From: Dromaius novaehollandiae
Lineage: Eukaryota > Chordata > Aves > Casuariiformes > Dromaiidae
Assembly: GCF_036370855.1 (NCBI RefSeq)
Contig: NC_088132.1
Location: 65,324,841-65,388,840 of the forward strand
Length of the DNA stretch: 64,000 nt
Reading direction: 5' to 3'
The notes below the pieces were generated by a model. That model searched no databases, was not told the origin of the DNA, and worked only from the letters and a program-made list of their open reading frames with translations. This document shows positions 61,201 through 64,000 of this stretch, piece after piece (position 1 is the stretch's first letter; each line of letters opens with the position of its first letter). The position numbers and the translations under genes were made by a program.

Positions 61201-64000
61201 TTAAATATTATGCTTTAAAATCTGAAAATATATAAATACATACTCTGAAACAGTTTAGGATTTTTCCTGTTCCCTGTTCCTGCCTGAGACATCTTTGGTG
61301 GGCTTCCTTGCTCACTATGCGCCCAGGCCTACCCTGTCCTACAATTTTCTGTCACCTCTCTCTACACAGACCTGCCTGCTGCCTCTGCTGTATTAGCTTG
61401 CAGGGCTTGGGAAAGACAAGCCTCATCAGCAGAACCATGGCAATCACCAGGGTTGGGGGTAGCCCAAAGCACAGTAAACAAAACGAAAAAAAAATAGAAA
61501 TTTTAATTGATTCTCTCATTTGCATCAATCCTACTCACTGCAAGAGGTGATTAGACATACTACCCCCGGAAACCCTGTCATCAACATCGTTACTGTGTGG
61601 TTACAGAGTATATCTTTTCAAGAAGACTTGTGGGGCTATAGTCTGCAGTGGAGGAGAGTGCTGAGCTCCCCAGGCTAGTGTTAACCTGAGCGGTGAGTCC
61701 TCAGCTGCAGTGTCGCAATTCTCCTGTCTCTCCATCTGAGAAAGTATTTTTGATAAGGGAGGACTTTTTTGCTTGTGCACAGCGACGGACAGTCCAGGCT
61801 TTCTGGACCTGAGCTGGCAAACAGGGACAACGCTTCTGACTCCGGGGTTAGCACGAGTGGGGCCAGTTCAGCTATTTCTGTTTGATTTAATGCACAAGAC
61901 TAAGTCTTTAGACTTATCCCTGTGCTCACAGTGCAGGGCCGTTGAGATGCTGTCCGCCAGACGATAGGGGCCAGCCGTTGTCTGGTAGTGGGCAAAGACA
62001 AAGGTCACTGTCTCTTTCAGACAAGAGGAGGTGCAACCCATATTCACAGAAATATCCCTATTCCCATTTAAAGCCAAATCTTGTAGCCTTACTCAAATGA
62101 AAAACACTGTTTGATGGATTTTTTTTCCTGACTGTGAATTGAGTAAGGAATACAAGACTTGCCCCTCTTAAAAGGAATTTTGCCATCATGGTACAACGGC
62201 AGTTTCTTTTCCACTTTTCCAATATCCAGGGCTGACGCGGAGTGTTAACTGAGTGAGTAATGAGTGTCGTGTCTGCCTCAGTTCACTGCACTGCAAGTAT
62301 CAGATTGTGCAGGGAGATCTCAAATGCCATGGATACAGCAGATGCTATATAAAGGCAACTAAGTCCAGGGAATTTGTGGGCTTTCTGCCCACAGGGATCA
62401 CACAGAATCACATGTTTGTGACCTTGCTTTTGGAGACTAGTGCTGATATTGAGACATTTTCTTCTGCTATGAAAGCATTTTTATAGTGCTTTGATTCATG
62501 CATGAAATCATCTTTATCCATTTGGAGGAGCAGTCCGATCGGTTACAAAGGTAATCCTTCACTGGCGGGAGCTGAGAGGGCTCAGTAACACCGGCTCTGC
62601 AGTGCTTACAGCAGCACATGCTGCTTATTCCGGGCCAGGATTTTGTAGACATCCAATATGAGGGCTCTTAATTTAATCATGTCAGCATTTCTTAAACCTG
62701 TCTCAGGATGTTGCTGTTCAGAAATCCTTTGCTGTTTATAAAATTCTCATTCTGCTGTCCATAAGCAATATTAACAACTTGCTCTGTGTTATTTACATTC
62801 AGTACTAATCAGATTATAACAGTAAAACATCAGATATAATATGTGAAAATAACGTCACAAACAGTTCAGAAATGCTCGGCCAAGTACTTTCAGGCTGTTC
62901 TGGTAAACATTTAGAAATCATTTATCCAAAAATGTTCAAAAAACTACCACTAAAAAGTGACAGAGACGCCTTCTTCTGTCACGCTTAGTGCTAAAATAGA
63001 GGAAATGAGTGGCAGATATATATTCTAGCATGATCACAAGTACACAAACACCCTGGTGCTGGCACAAGGCCCACGAGCAAGTTCTCATTCATGAAGAACC
63101 ACAGATTCACACTTTTGTAAAGCTCTGGGTACTAGAGATTGGGAAGGTAAAATATGCCTGGGTGTATCCTTGATGTGTTTAGGTCAGTATATTCCACTGG
63201 CTTCTGACTGACAATGTTGTTAGCAAGTACTGAAGAATCAGGAACAGAGTAATGTGAAGAGACCTACCCAATGTCAAATTCTCTAGCAAGTTTTTTGAGA
63301 CAGGCCTGTGTATATATAAGCAGAGCTGTGTGTAACCATGGTGTTTACATATATAGAACACATTACATGATTTTGGCTGTCTGGTCTAGTTCCTTGCCAA
63401 GTTTCCAGTAGTTTAATCATGGTCTAATTTAAAATAATTAAATCAGTCATGGTTTTGTAAAAGTGCTTTTTCATCTCCAGGGATATGAATACCATCACCA
63501 CAATATATTTTATATAGATCTATTTTTTTTAATGGTCAGATTTACAAAATTATCTCTAAATAAAAATCACCAAAGCATTGATGATTCTGAATTAATGATT
63601 CTGAACCATATCTGAACTATCTATACTTGTGCTATCAGGTGATATGGAAACCACGGGTCTAAACAGGCAAGTTTTTCTGAAGCTGCCATTTAAAGTTTAA
63701 ATCCAAGTCTGTATCTAGAATTCCCAATTTTTAATCAGTTATGTGTTCCATCAGGTTCCTGACTGAGGAAGCTTCTTGGCCTAGGAGTGTTTGGAATCTA
63801 GATCTAATCTTCTATCTTGAGCATACTCTTATTTTCTTAAACCAGTACACAAATTAAACAAAGGCAACATGGAGGAAAAGTGTGGGTTGAGTGGAAATGT
63901 AGGGACATATGTTTTATATTTAGTTTGGTTTGTTAGAAAATATTCATTTCTTGACTTCTGCTCTATTCACAAAGCAAAATAATTGTACATTATGGAAATT
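61201..64000. other. Non-coding flank beyond the solo LTR
   Basis: AT-rich sequence with only short open frames lacking recognisable domains. It contains a 14-bp duplication near 63.6 kb. No retroviral coding sequence follows the LTR. Confidence 0.6.
63581..63608. repeat. 14-bp tandem duplication
   Basis: ATGATTCTGAATTA is followed by ATGATTCTGAACCA. Confidence 0.7.

Noticed and set aside
49621-64000. Search for HSPB3, the gene next to SNX18 in human
   Set aside because: No alpha-crystallin-type domain is present in any frame that I recognise. It may lie beyond the window or be absent or rearranged in this genome.
1-64000. CRISPR arrays, bacterial operons, integrons or toxin-antitoxin systems
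   Set aside because: There are no regularly spaced repeats or bacterial-type gene clusters. The intron-bearing conserved vertebrate gene and CpG island show this is vertebrate nuclear DNA.

Overview
This is nuclear DNA from a vertebrate, most likely a bird or another sauropsid. It is AT-rich and mostly non-coding, with one recognisable gene on the minus strand: SNX18 (sorting nexin 18, an SH3-PX-BAR membrane-remodelling protein). I see no Alu- or L1-like sequence. Interspersed repeats look sparse and mostly old: CR1/SINE/MITE-like relics, plus one better preserved solo retroviral LTR. I cannot name the species.

Layout. Bases 1 to about 25.5 kb lie downstream of SNX18. They contain no gene I can support, but hold several orphan CpG-rich patches (near 0.8-1.2, 3.5-3.85, 5.6-5.85 and 18.8-19.0 kb), old repeat relics and short tandem repeats. 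From about 25.5-25.9 to 27.7 kb is the probable SNX18 3' UTR. Bases 27,701-27,954 are coding exon 2, the C-terminal 83 residues. Bases 27,955-47,104 are one intron of 19,150 bp with GT-AG ends. It contains purine/pyrimidine-alternating tracts near both splice sites, a Z-DNA-prone tract, polypurine tracts and an internal CpG patch. Bases 47,105-48,674 are coding exon 1 (523 codons plus one base). The strongly GC-rich CpG island covers most of exon 1 and extends to about 49.6 kb, holding the 5' UTR and a TATA-less type promoter. From 49.6 to 64 kb is non-coding 5' flank. It includes two CTCF-like motifs in convergent orientation and a 429-bp solo LTR (60,767-61,195) with a 5-bp target duplication.

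The two coding pieces join in phase 1 into a complete 607-residue protein: SH3 domain, low-complexity linker with acidic-tryptophan motif, PX domain, BAR domain. The human neighbour upstream of SNX18 (HSPB3, from general knowledge) was not found within the 15 kb of 5' flank shown.

I found no CRISPR array, operon, rRNA, convincing tRNA or undescribed multi-gene system. The most interesting items are UG/UA-repeat tracts at both ends of the long intron, the solo LTR, the orphan CpG patches, and short GC-rich tandem duplications in the promoter island. Repeat-family and transcription-factor calls were made by eye from memory and need a database search.
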